DNA of 64,000 nucleotides from Alnus glutinosa. Its lineage: Eukaryota > Streptophyta > Magnoliopsida > Fagales > Betulaceae. Below, piece by piece: positions 33,200 to 44,079 of this stretch (its first letter is position 1; each line of letters opens with the position of its first letter). A model generated the notes under the pieces. The model made no database searches, was not told the DNA's origin, and saw only the letters and a program-made list of their open reading frames with translations. The stretch is from the NCBI RefSeq assembly GCF_958979055.1, contig NC_084887.1, forward strand, positions 39,125,120-39,189,119, given 5' to 3'. The position numbers were made by a program, and so were the translations under genes.

Positions 33200-36093
33200 A
33201 GAAGCTTTTTTTTTTGATAAGTAATTGCAATTTATAAAAATAGCGCAGAGAGGCGCAACTCTTATACACGGGAAGTATACAAGAGAACCCCTAAAAGGGA
33301 CGAACAGAGAATAATTTTAAAAAGCCTACATAAGTAAAGACACTCAAGCTATGATGGGACGCTATCCAAATATATAACGTATTGAGCAACCGTTTCCGTA
33401 ACTTTACCATAGATGTCTCTACATCTTCAAAGAGCCGCGCATTCCGCTCCCTCCAAATACACCACAATAAGCACAAAGGAGCTAACCGCCAAGCTTCTTT
33501 AGCACGACCACACCCAATCGCCCCCCCCCCCCCCCCCCCCCCCAACTATTCAAGTACTCCAACACCGTTCGTGGCATAACCCACTCTACCCCAAATAAAA
33601 TAAGAATGTAGCTTCAAAGATCCCGAGCAATTTCGCAATGAAGCAACAAATGATCAATAGACTCCCCACTCTTCTTACACACAATCACTATAACATTCCT
33701 CTTACGCAAGTTATCATGCGTCAATATTTTGCCCAAAGCAGCTGACCAAACGAAGAAAGCCACCCTTGTTGGAGCCTTAACACGCCATATATTCTTCCAG
33801 GGAAAAGAAGTAAAAGGTGGGCCATCTTTCCTAATAAGCTCTTCATAGAAGGATCTCACCTCAAATAAACCTTTTTTGGAGGGATTCCACACTAACCTGT
33901 CACCCTCTCTATGTCGAGCCGAAATGGAGTATAGTCGATCGAAGAAAGAAAGGACCATATTCATCTCTCAATCCTGGATTTGTCATGTAAAAAGAACATT
34001 CCACTGAATTACACCATTATGAACAGCCAAATTATCCACCACCATCGCATCTTTGTTCCTCACTATACTAAAAAGAGCTGGAAAGCATTGCTTCAATGAT
34101 CTATCTCCACACCACCAATCATGCCAAAAACTAATATTTGATCCATTCCCCACTTCAAAACGAACAAAATTGCGAAACTTCTCCCACCCCCTCCTAATAT
34201 GTTTCCATACACCCACTCCAAAAGAAGCTGACACCTCTTTCAAGCACCACCCACCCTTTAGACTCTCAAATTTGGCATCAATCACCAATCACCATAAAGC
34301 CTCTCTCTCCCTACCATACCTCCACAACCACTTACCCAAGAGTGCTCGATTGAACTGGATGAAATTGTGAGCTCCCAACCCACCTGCATGCAAAGGAGTA
34401 CAAATCTTGTTCCAATTTACTAGATGAAATTTGGCCTCGTCACCAATGCCACCCCAAAGAAAATCCTTTTGAATTTTATCAAGACGATTAGCCACCCTCA
34501 GTGGAATAGAAAACAATGATAAGTAATACGTAGGAATATTGGAGAGCGTACTATTAATAAGAGTCAGTCGGGCACCCTTCGACAAATACATTCGCTTCCA
34601 TCCCGCCATCCTCCTTTCCATTTTTTCAATAACACCATTCCAAATAGAAGTGGACTTGTAAGAGGCACCCAAAGGCAAAGCCAGGTAAGTCATAGGCAAA
34701 GATGCAACCCGACATCCAAGAAGATTAGCCAACCCTTCGACATCCTCTACTTCACCAATTGGAACAATTTCTGATTTTCCTAAGTTAATTCTCAAACCAG
34801 AAGCTGCCTCGAAGCATAAGAAGATACATCTCAGATGTCGAATTTGTTCTTCTTGAGCACCACGAAAGATCAATGTGTCATCAGCAAACAGAAAGTGATT
34901 CACAACTAAGGCCTCAGTATCCCTGGAACCCACTGAAAACCCTGTCAAATTACCTTGATCCAATGCGGCAGCTAGCATCTGACTCAAAGCCTCCATAACC
35001 ACCACAAACAACAAAGGAGAAAGAGGATCTCCTTGTCGCAAACCACGAGAACTACTAAAAAAACCCGACAGGGTGCCATTTACAAGAATAGAAAATCTCA
35101 CCGTAGAAATACAAAAACGTATCCAATCCCTCCATTTTCTTCCCAAACCATATCTTTTGCAACAAATAAAGCAAGAAGTCCCAGTTCACATGATCATATG
35201 CCTTCTCCAAGTCTAGCTTACACAGGAGTCCTGGGTCCCTCGATCGAATATGACTATCCACACATTCATTTGCAATAAGTACAGAGTCTAATATTTGTCG
35301 ACCACCAATAAACGCATTCTGAGTGTTGGAGATAATCTTACCCAAAACTGATTTAAATTTGTTCGCAAGGACCTTTGAAATAATCTTGTAAATCCAACTC
35401 TACCAAACTAATAGGGCGAAAATCTCTCACTTCCATGGCACCAGTCTTCTTAGGAATCAAAGAGACAAAAGTAGCATTCAAACTCTTTTCAAACTTGCCT
35501 CGAGCATGAAATTTTGCAAAAACATCCATAATGTTAGTTTTTAAAAAATCCCAACACTTCTGAAATAAAGCCAAAGTGAATCTGTCAGGACCCGGCGCCT
35601 TATCTCCATTCAAATCCCTGATTACATCCCACACCTGCTTCTCCTCAAACGCTCTTTCTAGCCAAATGCTCTCATCCGCATCAATGGATGAAAAAGATAG
35701 GCCCTCCACCCTAGGCCGCCAAGAACAATTCTCAAAGTACAAATTGTTGTAATATTGAACTAAATGCTCCTTAATCTCTGCAGGATTCCTGGAAATTATA
35801 CCATTAATACTCAAAGAATCCACTTTATTGAATTTACGATGTGAGTTGGCCATTCTGTGAAAAAATTTTGTGTTCTTGTCCCCCTCCTTCAACCACAAAG
35901 CTCTAGATTTTTGCCTCCAGCTCATTTCCTCAAAAAGAAGAGTCTTCTCCAGCTCTCTCAACATATCTACCTTTCAAACTTTTTCATCCTCCTCTAGGCA
36001 ACGACATTCTTCAATTAACTCCAGCTCTCGAATACCCTCCAATAATTCTTCATTCTTCTTCCCTATATCACCAAACACTCCGTTCTAGAAGCT
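33200..36093 (-). mobile_element. 5'-truncated L1-type LINE with a broken reverse transcriptase
   Basis: On the minus strand the element enters inside ORF2 after the endonuclease (GVFGDIGKKNEELLEGIREL). It continues through the RT: GDKAPGPDRFTLALFQ and SLIPKKTG near 35590-35450, [20 protein letters not shown] and [16 protein letters not shown] near 35300-35180, [15 protein letters not shown] near 35020, and the catalytic FADDT near 34880. It ends with the zf-RVT region (HLLLHCEIARDLW near 33620). Its 3' end (cgcctctctgcgc...caattacttatc) runs into poly(A), seen as poly(T) from 33207. At least three frameshifts or stops separate the parts, so it is dead. A run of about 23 C interrupts it near 33522. 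A possible 7-bp target duplication, agaagct, lies at 33200-33206 and 36087-36093. It sits in the UTP23 upstream region. Confidence 0.9.
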
Positions 36094-36239
36094 GCTTTTT
36101 CGTTTGCTTTATTTTTTATTTTTTAAAATAAAATAAAGGCTTAACGTGGACCATGCCACCTCAAATGAGGAGGGACACTTGATGGACAAAAACGCGACAG
36201 GGAGAATTACTCGACAACGTCGTAAACAATTTCTGAGTA

Positions 36240-36730
36240 ATTCTACCCGGCGCGCATTCGTCCCTCTAGTGTCCACGTCAGACCTTTTAAAAAAAAAAAT
36301 TAAAACCCTGCGTTTATACGAACAGCTTCATTTCAATTTCTCCCAAAATATTTTTGCCCCCAAAACTTTCCGCCTTTCCTTCCTCCCTCCCTCCACCCCA
36401 CTGGCAGCCACCCACCCACCAGCTGAGCACCGTCGACCACCAGCTACCACCGCCATCGGTTCGTCCATCTCCGGCCTCCATCCATCGTCAAGCTCCAAAG
36501 ACTCATCTACCATACAGCTCTGACGACTCCAACGACCCATCGACCGTTCCGCCATGACGAGCCCAGCCGAGCCACCACCACCGCCGACGAGCCAAGCTGA
36601 ATCACCATCACTGCAGATGACTCCGACGACCCATTCACCGTAAGGTCTTCTCTGTTTTGTTTCGATTTTCCTTTTGATTTTCTCTTCTTCATATAGATCT
36701 GGTTTTTTGAGTTGTTTGATCTGCGTTGGG
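36240..36730 (+). promoter_or_regulatory. duplicated UTP23 promoter/leader-like unit B
   Basis: Similar to unit A: 'cccccaaaactttccgcctt', 'ccttcctccctccctccacc' and many 'ccaccg' and 'ctccgacgacc' words. A donor-like acc|gtaaggtcttctctg and then 'tctggttttttgagttgttt' follow. Being nearer to UTP23, it is the better candidate for the active leader, spliced to an acceptor just before the ATG (cattaaaag near 38418). Confidence 0.45.
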
Positions 36731-36849
36731 TCTGAAATTTTTATCTGCATGAGAGTAGTGTCATACAGATCTGAAAATTTTGATGGTTTTTTAAGTTACT
36801 TAAGAGATTTTCCATTGCTCTGGATCTCGGAATTGCTGGGAAAGATGAG

Positions 36850-36900
36850 GAAACTTTATCAGAGCTTTTTTTTATGATAAGTGAAACTTTATCAGAGCTT
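36850..36900 (-). mobile_element. ultra-short LINE insertion scar 1
   Basis: An exact 18-bp direct repeat, gaaactttatcagagctt, at 36850-36867 and 36883-36900 encloses only 15 bases, ttttttatgataagt. Read on the minus strand the insert is ACTTATCATAAAAAA, which is the last bases of the LINE 3' end found at 33207-33225 (acttatcaaaaa) plus a short poly(A). It fits target-primed reverse transcription that stopped almost at once. Confidence 0.75.
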
Positions 36901-38426
36901 GAAGTTATCCTGAAACATGCAAAGAATCAAACATGGCCATGTGGAATCCAACAGAGATAACTACTGCCTTCATGTTTGCTTTGGCCGAATTGCCAAGCTA
37001 GGATTGAATTTGGAGTTTTTTTAGCTTCAAGTTATAGGTGTCTTAGCTTCAAGTTATATTTTTTTTTTCCCCAGGGTTTAATATTTCAAATTAGGGCTTT
37101 AGACTCAGCAATTGATATTTTTTTTTTAAGCAACTCATGTTTTTCTGTTATGCTTGTATTTTAAAATCCATTATTTCTTTTTCCCTGCACTTTTTGAGGA
37201 TTATGCTTACTATCTTTGGTTGTTTTCTGTATCTAATGGATATCTGACTCAAAATCAGTATGCCTGGTTTTGTTTCTCCATATTTAGTTATTTACTAGGC
37301 AGGTATCCTCATCATGACTTATTAGTGACAACTTTCATTTGTATACCCTTTACCAGTGTATATGACATGTACAAATGTATTTACAAAGTATTAGTTCTAG
37401 TGTGTTCATGACCTGTGAAATTTAAGAGAAATTCCTAGATTCTTCTTGCTTATTGCTCTGTTTTTCTTTCCTTCATTCTTCTTCTTTTTATATCTTATTC
37501 TTCAATTTTCTGCTTAATTGCTGCACTTTTTGTAGGTTTATTATTTTGAACGATTTTTGGGAACCATAATGTTTGACATGTTGGGTTGTCTTTAGAAGGA
37601 ATAAGGAAGGTCTTACACAGTTTCTCGTTGCCACATTAGCATTCTTAGCCTCAATAGGTGTCAGTAGAACTCTTTAGTGTCAGTAGGTTACTAGCATAGA
37701 GCAGAGATGTCTGATGATGGATTGCCAAATATTTTCCTATTTTGGTTGTATCTTTCATTTTAAATGTGTCTATCTTAGTTCCAGACGTACATGGCCAGGC
37801 CACAGTAAGTGCCTCCAGATTTAAGGTTCATGCTTCCATTTGCTGATCTAATTTCATCTTCCTGGAAATATTCATTCTGAGGCGAGCCATGTAGGTGAAA
37901 TAGTTTTTTCTTTCCCCCATTTTGATGAATGATAAAAAGTAGGTGAAATAGCTTTTGCATTGAAAGATATATGACCTTAAAGAGTAGTTCCATCATTCTT
38001 TGTTGCTTTCTAGTATCACTAACATGTCTCTTACACCTTTATACCAGTGTTTCTTTGCCTAAATTATTGACATACAAAGTATTGCATGTACAAATATGGG
38101 AAGATGTAGCAGCTGCTTACATCGGAAATGCTACTGTGGAGCATGCTTTAGTGTTTTGGTTTGGCAAATTAATGTATGGGGTGATTCAATATTTCTATTT
38201 GAGGAATATTTGATGTAATTTTGTTCCTAAAATGGTCTGTATTGAGGTTCTGCCGAATGATCGGTGAATTTTCATGTAATTTATGTAGTTTCTTGAAGAT
38301 CCTCAATTTGGGCACTTTGACGTATTTTACTTGATATTGAGAAAGAAGCTCTCTTTTGCTTGTTTGGTTTTTGGTTGGTTGAGTAATATTGCTTCTTTGT
38401 TTTTGGTTACATTAAAAGGAAAATAG
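36901..38426. other. probable 5' leader intron of UTP23
   Basis: T-rich DNA without coding features between leader unit B and the UTP23 start. It contains scar 2 at 37891-37951. The acceptor before the ATG is likely aaaag|gaaaatagATG. Confidence 0.4.
37891..37951 (-). mobile_element. ultra-short retroposition scar 2
   Basis: An exact 13-bp direct repeat, gtaggtgaaatag, at 37891-37903 and 37939-37951 encloses 35 bases. On the minus strand the insert reads TTTTTATCATTCATCAAAAT, then GGGGGAAAG and poly(A). It lies in the same UTP23 leader intron as scar 1, but its 3' end differs (ttcatcaaaat in place of acttatca), so a different LINE lineage is likely. Confidence 0.65.
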
Positions 38427-40903
38427 ATGAGGGTGAAAAAGCAGAGGCGTCATAGGAAGAGTGTGAGGTTCTACACAGCGTGCTTTGGGTTCAGACAGCC
38501 CTTCAAGATCCTATGCGATGGTACCTTTGTGCACCACCTTATTGCCAATAATATAAAACCTGCTGATAAAGCCCTCTCCACCATCCTCGCTGGTGCCCCT
38601 GTCAAACTCTTCACCACTCGGTCTCCTTGCTCTTCCTTTCCCTCTCTTTTATTTGTTTGTTATTCAAGTAATTGTTATGATAACAATTGCCCAATATTTG
38701 CTTAATCAATGTTTTATCCATTTGTCTGGTACTGATCCCATTAAGCCCCCCATTTGGGTGTGCTGAAATATTGTTCAGATGTGTTCTTGCTGAGTTGAAA
38801 CGACTTGGTGGCTCCTATTATCAAGCCCTTGAGGCTGCTAATCAGCTCATTACTGCCAGGTTAGCTTCCCTCTCTCCCAAACAAACGCTCTCAAGTGTAC
38901 GGTGGGCTAATTTTTAGAGGACTAACCAATTATATGGCTTAAAGAATCCCAAGTCTCAAACTGCATTATTGCTTTTCCTTACTTGGATTAAACTTCTACT
39001 ACAGATGTGATCATGAGAAAAGTAAGAGTGCTGATGCTTGCATCACTGAGGTTATTGGACAAAATAATCCTGAGCACTTTTTTGTTGCTAGTCAGGACAC
39101 TGATCTGCGGAAGAAGTTTTACGAGGTTGGTTTTTTTTTTTTTTTTGGTTGGATACAATATGGATGCTTCATGTTTTGGTTTGTTAATCATTTGAATGCA
39201 GATGCTACCTTGATTTGATTCATGCAGCATATGCCCAAAATTGTCTCTTGACATGCAGTGATTTTTATTGATTTGTCTATTCACTTGCAGGTTCCAGGAG
39301 TCCCTGTTATATTTGCTTTAAGAAATTCTCTTTTCCTTGAGCCTCCATCTTCTTTTCAACGTCAGTTTGTCAAAACTTCTGAAGAAAAACGCTTGCATAT
39401 GACCGAGTTGGAATGTAAGATCTTACAGAAGCGGGCAAGGACTAGGTCAACTGATGAGGAAGCAAATGGTTCTTCTAGTGAAAAGGAAGATGTTGTGGAC
39501 CAAAACATAGGGATGCAGGATTTAGCAAAGCCACAAACTGCAAGAAAGGGAATGGATGTGAAGGATAAAGTTCAATTTAAGAGAAAGAGAGCAAAGGTTG
39601 TACTCTGCACTCACATATTTTTTATTCCTTTTTTTTAAAAGATTATCTTTGACTCCTTGCTTCAAAGCCTTGATTCTTGTTTCTCAATATTCCTTCCCTT
39701 TTAACTTGGCTGTACATCTCAAAGTTAATTTGAAATGTTAAACTTTCTATAGAAATAGAACTCTCCATACCTTGAGTTGGTATGGAAGTTCTGAAGAAGG
39801 GGCAGGATGTTTATCACAGGGCATTTATGATGTTAATATTAAGGGTCTGATAGTCAGTGCTTTAACTAGAGATACACCTTTTGATAAGCTTAAGTGGGGT
39901 ATATGTCTTGATTGTACATTGAGCTCTGACATCCTTGATCGTTCAGAGTGAAAATGCCTGTACTTATATCTTATGGATAGTATAATTTAATTAAGCTAAC
40001 ATTTTTCCGCTAAAAGATGCAGAGCTAAGCTGGAATTTGCTCAATTTCAAAGCTTAAATGATATAGATGATAATTGAATGAAATTGATAATTTATCTAAG
40101 TGTCGAATTACAAATATATGATAAGCTCATTTCTGCCTGTTATCATGCATTGTTTTACCTACCTATGTAATAAACTTTACTCTGCCTCTCAAGATTTGAA
40201 AGATATTTAGGAGAACTTGTTAATTGAGAAGTTGTAAATGGCTACCAATTATTTACTTCTTTTGGGATAGAACAGATTTGGAGCTTGTACAACATTATTA
40301 TAACGAGAAGAATGTAAATGGATATGTATAGATCAGGTGTTAATAGAAGTGTTTCAATGTTCTCACATGTGTCATCATTAACTATCACAACTCAATCTGT
40401 TTTATTTGACATTAATTAAGCTGGTAGAAATTGAATTTACTGTGGTTTTGTGCTGTTACTGTTTTTCTTAAGATGACTGTAATACTTATGGTTTACAATA
40501 TCTTGAACTTTGCAGGGCCCAAACCCACTTTCATGTAAGAAGAAGAGCCGTGAAAAACCAAATGTTGTTTTGGAGAAGGTGAGCCATTTTTTTTTTTTGG
40601 GAATGTCTCTTCACTTTATTTTTAGGTTTTATTTTCTTTTTATGCCTAAAACGGTAAATAATCCTATACTTTGTTATGATAACCAACTAAGCCAAGAGTA
40701 TTCCCCCACCAAAACCCACATATTTGATTTTGCTGAGCTGAAGTAAAATGCTACATTCTTGATATCTTTAATTTCTCAACTTGATATTGAAGCATTGGAG
40801 CTTAATACAGGAAAAGAAAGACGGAGAAAATTCTGTGAGAAGCAGGAGCAGGAAAAGGAAGAGAACACGCGGAGGCAAAAAGCTGGCAGAGAAAGATGGT
40901 TAA
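38427..40903 (+). CDS. UTP23: rRNA-processing protein UTP23
   Basis: Six exons fit in phase: 38427-38620, 38779-38859, 39005-39125, 39291-39596, 40516-40578 and 40811-40903, giving 285 residues. UTP23 is a nucleolar small-subunit processome protein needed for early cleavages of pre-rRNA towards 18S rRNA and for release of snR30-type snoRNA (known from yeast and human). The start MRVKKQRRHRKSVRFYTACF is the family signature. A PIN-like domain spans about 25-150. Cys66, Cys93, His95 and Cys104 form the C-C-H-C zinc site typical of UTP23 and absent from its relative FCF1. Acidic PIN residues seen are Asp31, Glu70, Asp123 and Asp125. VPGVPVIFALRNSLFLEPPS is also conserved. The tail is Lys/Arg-rich (RSRSRKRKRTRGGKK), as expected for RNA binding and nucleolar location. 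The first donor (cg|gtctcc) is weak. Confidence 0.95.
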
Positions 40904-42170
40904 TGTTGCTACGCTCAAATGGCAGATCTACATTAGGGCAAAGCAGGGTATGAAAAATTGCTTTATTCTTTTTACTTAGAACAATGATCTCCACTACAAA
41001 CATTGACATCTGTTTCATGAGAGATTATGATCAGAAAGAGTGGGCTAGAAAATACAGAATAGATTTGGGATTTATGGGACAGACTTGTTTTTGTGGTGTT
41101 GTTGCTGTTTGGGGCCGTGGTTTTTTTAGTAAAGACTTGAACTAGTTTTGCAAATTTTCTTTTCAGTCGTTGTCCTAAGTCTTGTTTTTCTATAATGAAC
41201 TGCTTTTGCGATTTATAACTTCAAATAGTTTTCCAAGCCTCTTATTACATGAATTGCAACAGACACGTATATAATATATAAAGTCGGTTGATAAGGTTCT
41301 AAAACATTATTGTCGCTGAATGGGGTCAAAGTTATTAATTTGCTTAACAATCCTTAATTTTATAGTGGATCTGCAGTGTGCCCGTGACCCTGTTTCCCAT
41401 TATTTGTTATTGTTGTCTTTTTCTTTGACAACCTGTTTTTTATTTTATTTTATTAAATTAGTTTGTATAAAACATTTTCTCTGACTCACAGACCCTTGAA
41501 GTGAGTGTCACAGGCTTTTCATATCCTTAAATGCTTTTATTTACGTGTACATAATACATATCATACTAAAGTAGTTCTTTTCTTTTGTTTGTTCAAACTA
41601 TCCCAATTTATATCTTCTCAAGTTGCACACTCAATGTGCTAGACTCCCTTTCACTACCCAACTCTATTTAATTGTTTGCATTTGTGGATTCACGTGCAAA
41701 TTCCAAAGCAATAATTACCTTATCTTAAAATATTAATTTCCATCATTTCTTACCATCTTAAATTTTTTGAAATAACGGGTAATTTAATATGGTATTAAAA
41801 AATTCGAATTGAGGTCTTAATTATTCACCTCTCATTAATTAAAGGATTAGAGAAGTTGGTGCGAGAATCATATTTATTTATTTTACCGATTTTCTCTCGT
41901 TTTCACACAAAATTTGAAAAAAAAAATAAAGAAAGTAGCAACTGACAAACATTCAGCTCGATTCGTGGCTCATGGTCTCTTTTGTCCCCAAGAAAATGTT
42001 TGGGTTCCACTCATTTTGATTATAGTAATCTATAATTTTCTCTTTGTCTTTATAGTAAATTACACCATCCAGACGGATGACTACCTATTTGGTTTTTCAA
42101 TTTTTAGTCCCAAAGGAGATGAATCCTATCATGCAATATACTTCATGCATGACCACATCAGCACAAACCG
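40904..42170. other. UTP23 3' flank and intergenic DNA
   Basis: The 3' untranslated region is followed by AT-rich DNA. A short coding-like stretch near 41930-42180 (KHSARFVAHGLFCPQENVWV) has no family I recognise. Confidence 0.35.
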
Positions 42171-42369
42171 GGATTGGGTGTAATTAACTGCTTGGATTGC
42201 ATTTAATATGGACACTAATATGAGAGAACGTGTGGGTTCTACACCTGTTCGAGTTGCCTGAACAGAGAGATCAAATATAATTAGCTGCTCGTATTGGCCA
42301 AGCAGGTGTGAGGTCTACCTATCCTCTCATATTAGTTACCTTACGTTGAATTGCACTTGATCCAAATCC
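42171..42369. mobile_element. MITE, about 199 bp
   Basis: 'ggattgggtgtaattaactg', 'actaatatgagaga' and 'ggttctacacctg' face 'caggtgtgaggtctac', 'tcctctcatattagt' and 'gcacttgatccaaatcc'. This gives an imperfect hairpin with ends ggatt.gg/cc.aaatcc. Confidence 0.6.
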
Positions 42370-42525
42370 AAGGGATGTCCATATGCATGAAGCATGTATG
42401 ACACAAAGGGACTTGACGATCACCCTTTATTAAAAACCAGAGCTGATTCGTTTTGGAGAAATTGAGACTTCCATTAATATATAAATCTTGTATATTTATA
42501 ATGAGTCATGTGAAGACTTCCATTA

Positions 42526-42567
<42 letters not shown>

Positions 42568-43159
42568 AAAAATAAAATTAACTACTTACTTTTCGAAAAC
42601 ACCATATACCTCTCTCTCACCCCACAATGACTCACATCTTCAAAGATTTGTCTTTGGACCACTCTAAAAGAAAGACACGACCGCCACTACTAGTAACAAT
42701 GTCTGCCAAAGCTCCTCCCACCAATCTCCCATTCCCGCTTGGCAAACTTGCCTTTTTAGCTCACCGATTTCGACATGCCTCACACCTACATTTCCCATCC
42801 TCACTCGGCCTAACTCCCTTGGATAGATAGATAGAGAAGTGAACAAAAATTGGGGAAAATTATTTGCTTTTGCTATAGTTGCTCTCTACGTATGGAGATG
42901 ATTTGTATCAAATTCAAAGAATAGAGTAGCTTTGAAGAGAACAACGTTGGGTATTTTTGTGGGTTGTAGCTAAATTTGGACTAAAAAGATTATTTGGCTA
43001 AGCAATCTTGTATGTCGTCACAGTTAATACTAAACGAAAAAAAAAACTAGTCCTATTATACCGAAAATAATTAAAAGAAGTATAAAATATGAAGCTGTAA
43101 CAGTTGCCTTGAATTGTTACTGTAATTCAGGGAAGAAAAAAGAAAAAAAAAAAAAAGAA
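42370..43159. other. intergenic DNA
   Basis: Holds a poly(T) of about 33 bases near 42531-42563 and no recognised gene. Confidence 0.35.
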
Positions 43160-43560
43160 AAATAAAAAAGAAGAAATCAAAAAATGAGAGAATAGAAAAT
43201 AGAGAATTGTATTCGATACGGCCAATTCAAGACGGCTAATCTCCGAGTTCTTGGCAATTCAAGGAGCCAAGGGCCTCCATCGTTCACAAGTGAACAAGCT
43301 AACAATTCAATTGATACCCTCCTAATCTGCCCGCTAAGACTTATATAGCCTCTTACAAAACACACGCCCCATAGACTAAAACGACACTCCCTAAGAAAAG
43401 CATAAAACGACATAGTAAATGAATAAAACAACAAAGTTCTAGCTGGCCTACAAAACACACCGTTTAATCCATTCTAGAAGAATCCAGTTGGACTGCACTT
43501 CACTTTGCTTGCTTTAGAAACTGCCACCTTACTTCACATAATAGACGTGATATTACTTTC
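43160..43560 (-). mobile_element. possible LTR remnant
   Basis: On the minus strand the order is a TATA-like 'ctatataagtc', then 'cttgtgaacgatggaggccc', then 'gtatcgaatacaattctcta', with the end in A/T-rich repeats. This resembles the U3-R-U5 order of plant copia LTRs. No target duplication or internal region is seen, so this is a weak call. Confidence 0.3.
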
Positions 43561-43572
43561 TTTTTTTTCTTT

Positions 43573-43879
43573 TTTTTTTTTAAGGGTCTCTACATTTTAT
43601 AGAGTAGTTTATTTAAATATTATTTTTGATTAAATTTTATTGACCCAATATACATCATCTTGAAAGAATCTCTGATATTTTCTTAATTCATTAGATCTGA
43701 TTGAGATGATAATTCTGAATTATTTAATTAAAGATAATGATTTAAAATTTTTAAAATGATACTGAAAAAATACTTATACTTATCGGTTTAATAAATCACT
43801 TGAAACATAAAAAGTTTAGATTTAAGTTTAGATTTGAAATGAGAAAAAAGAAAAAAAGAAAAAAAGATATGCATGTGAC
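43573..43879 (+). repeat. dispersed repeat, copy 2, upstream of the RPK2-like gene
   Basis: Matches 31404-31710 in the same orientation. It ends about 200 bases before the RPK2-like start codon, so it forms part of that gene's upstream region. Confidence 0.75.
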
Positions 43880-44079
43880 AACGTCATGTACAATTTCCCG
43901 TTCCTTTCGCCGGCTATTCTTTGTCTTCTTCTAGTCTCTGCTCTGTTAAAACTGTTTATGCTTAGCTTTTACTTCTCTCTCTGAGTCTCTCTCTCTCTCT
44001 CTTCTCAGGCGGTTCAGTCAGTTGCTCGGCCGGCCAGTTCAGGCGGAGCTATAAATTTCTCCCATAGCAGCAACACAAG

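Noticed and set aside
39121-39160. Poly(T) between 'ggttgg' words in a UTP23 intron as a retroposition scar
   Set aside because: A 6-bp repeat around a pure T tract is too weak; slippage explains it.
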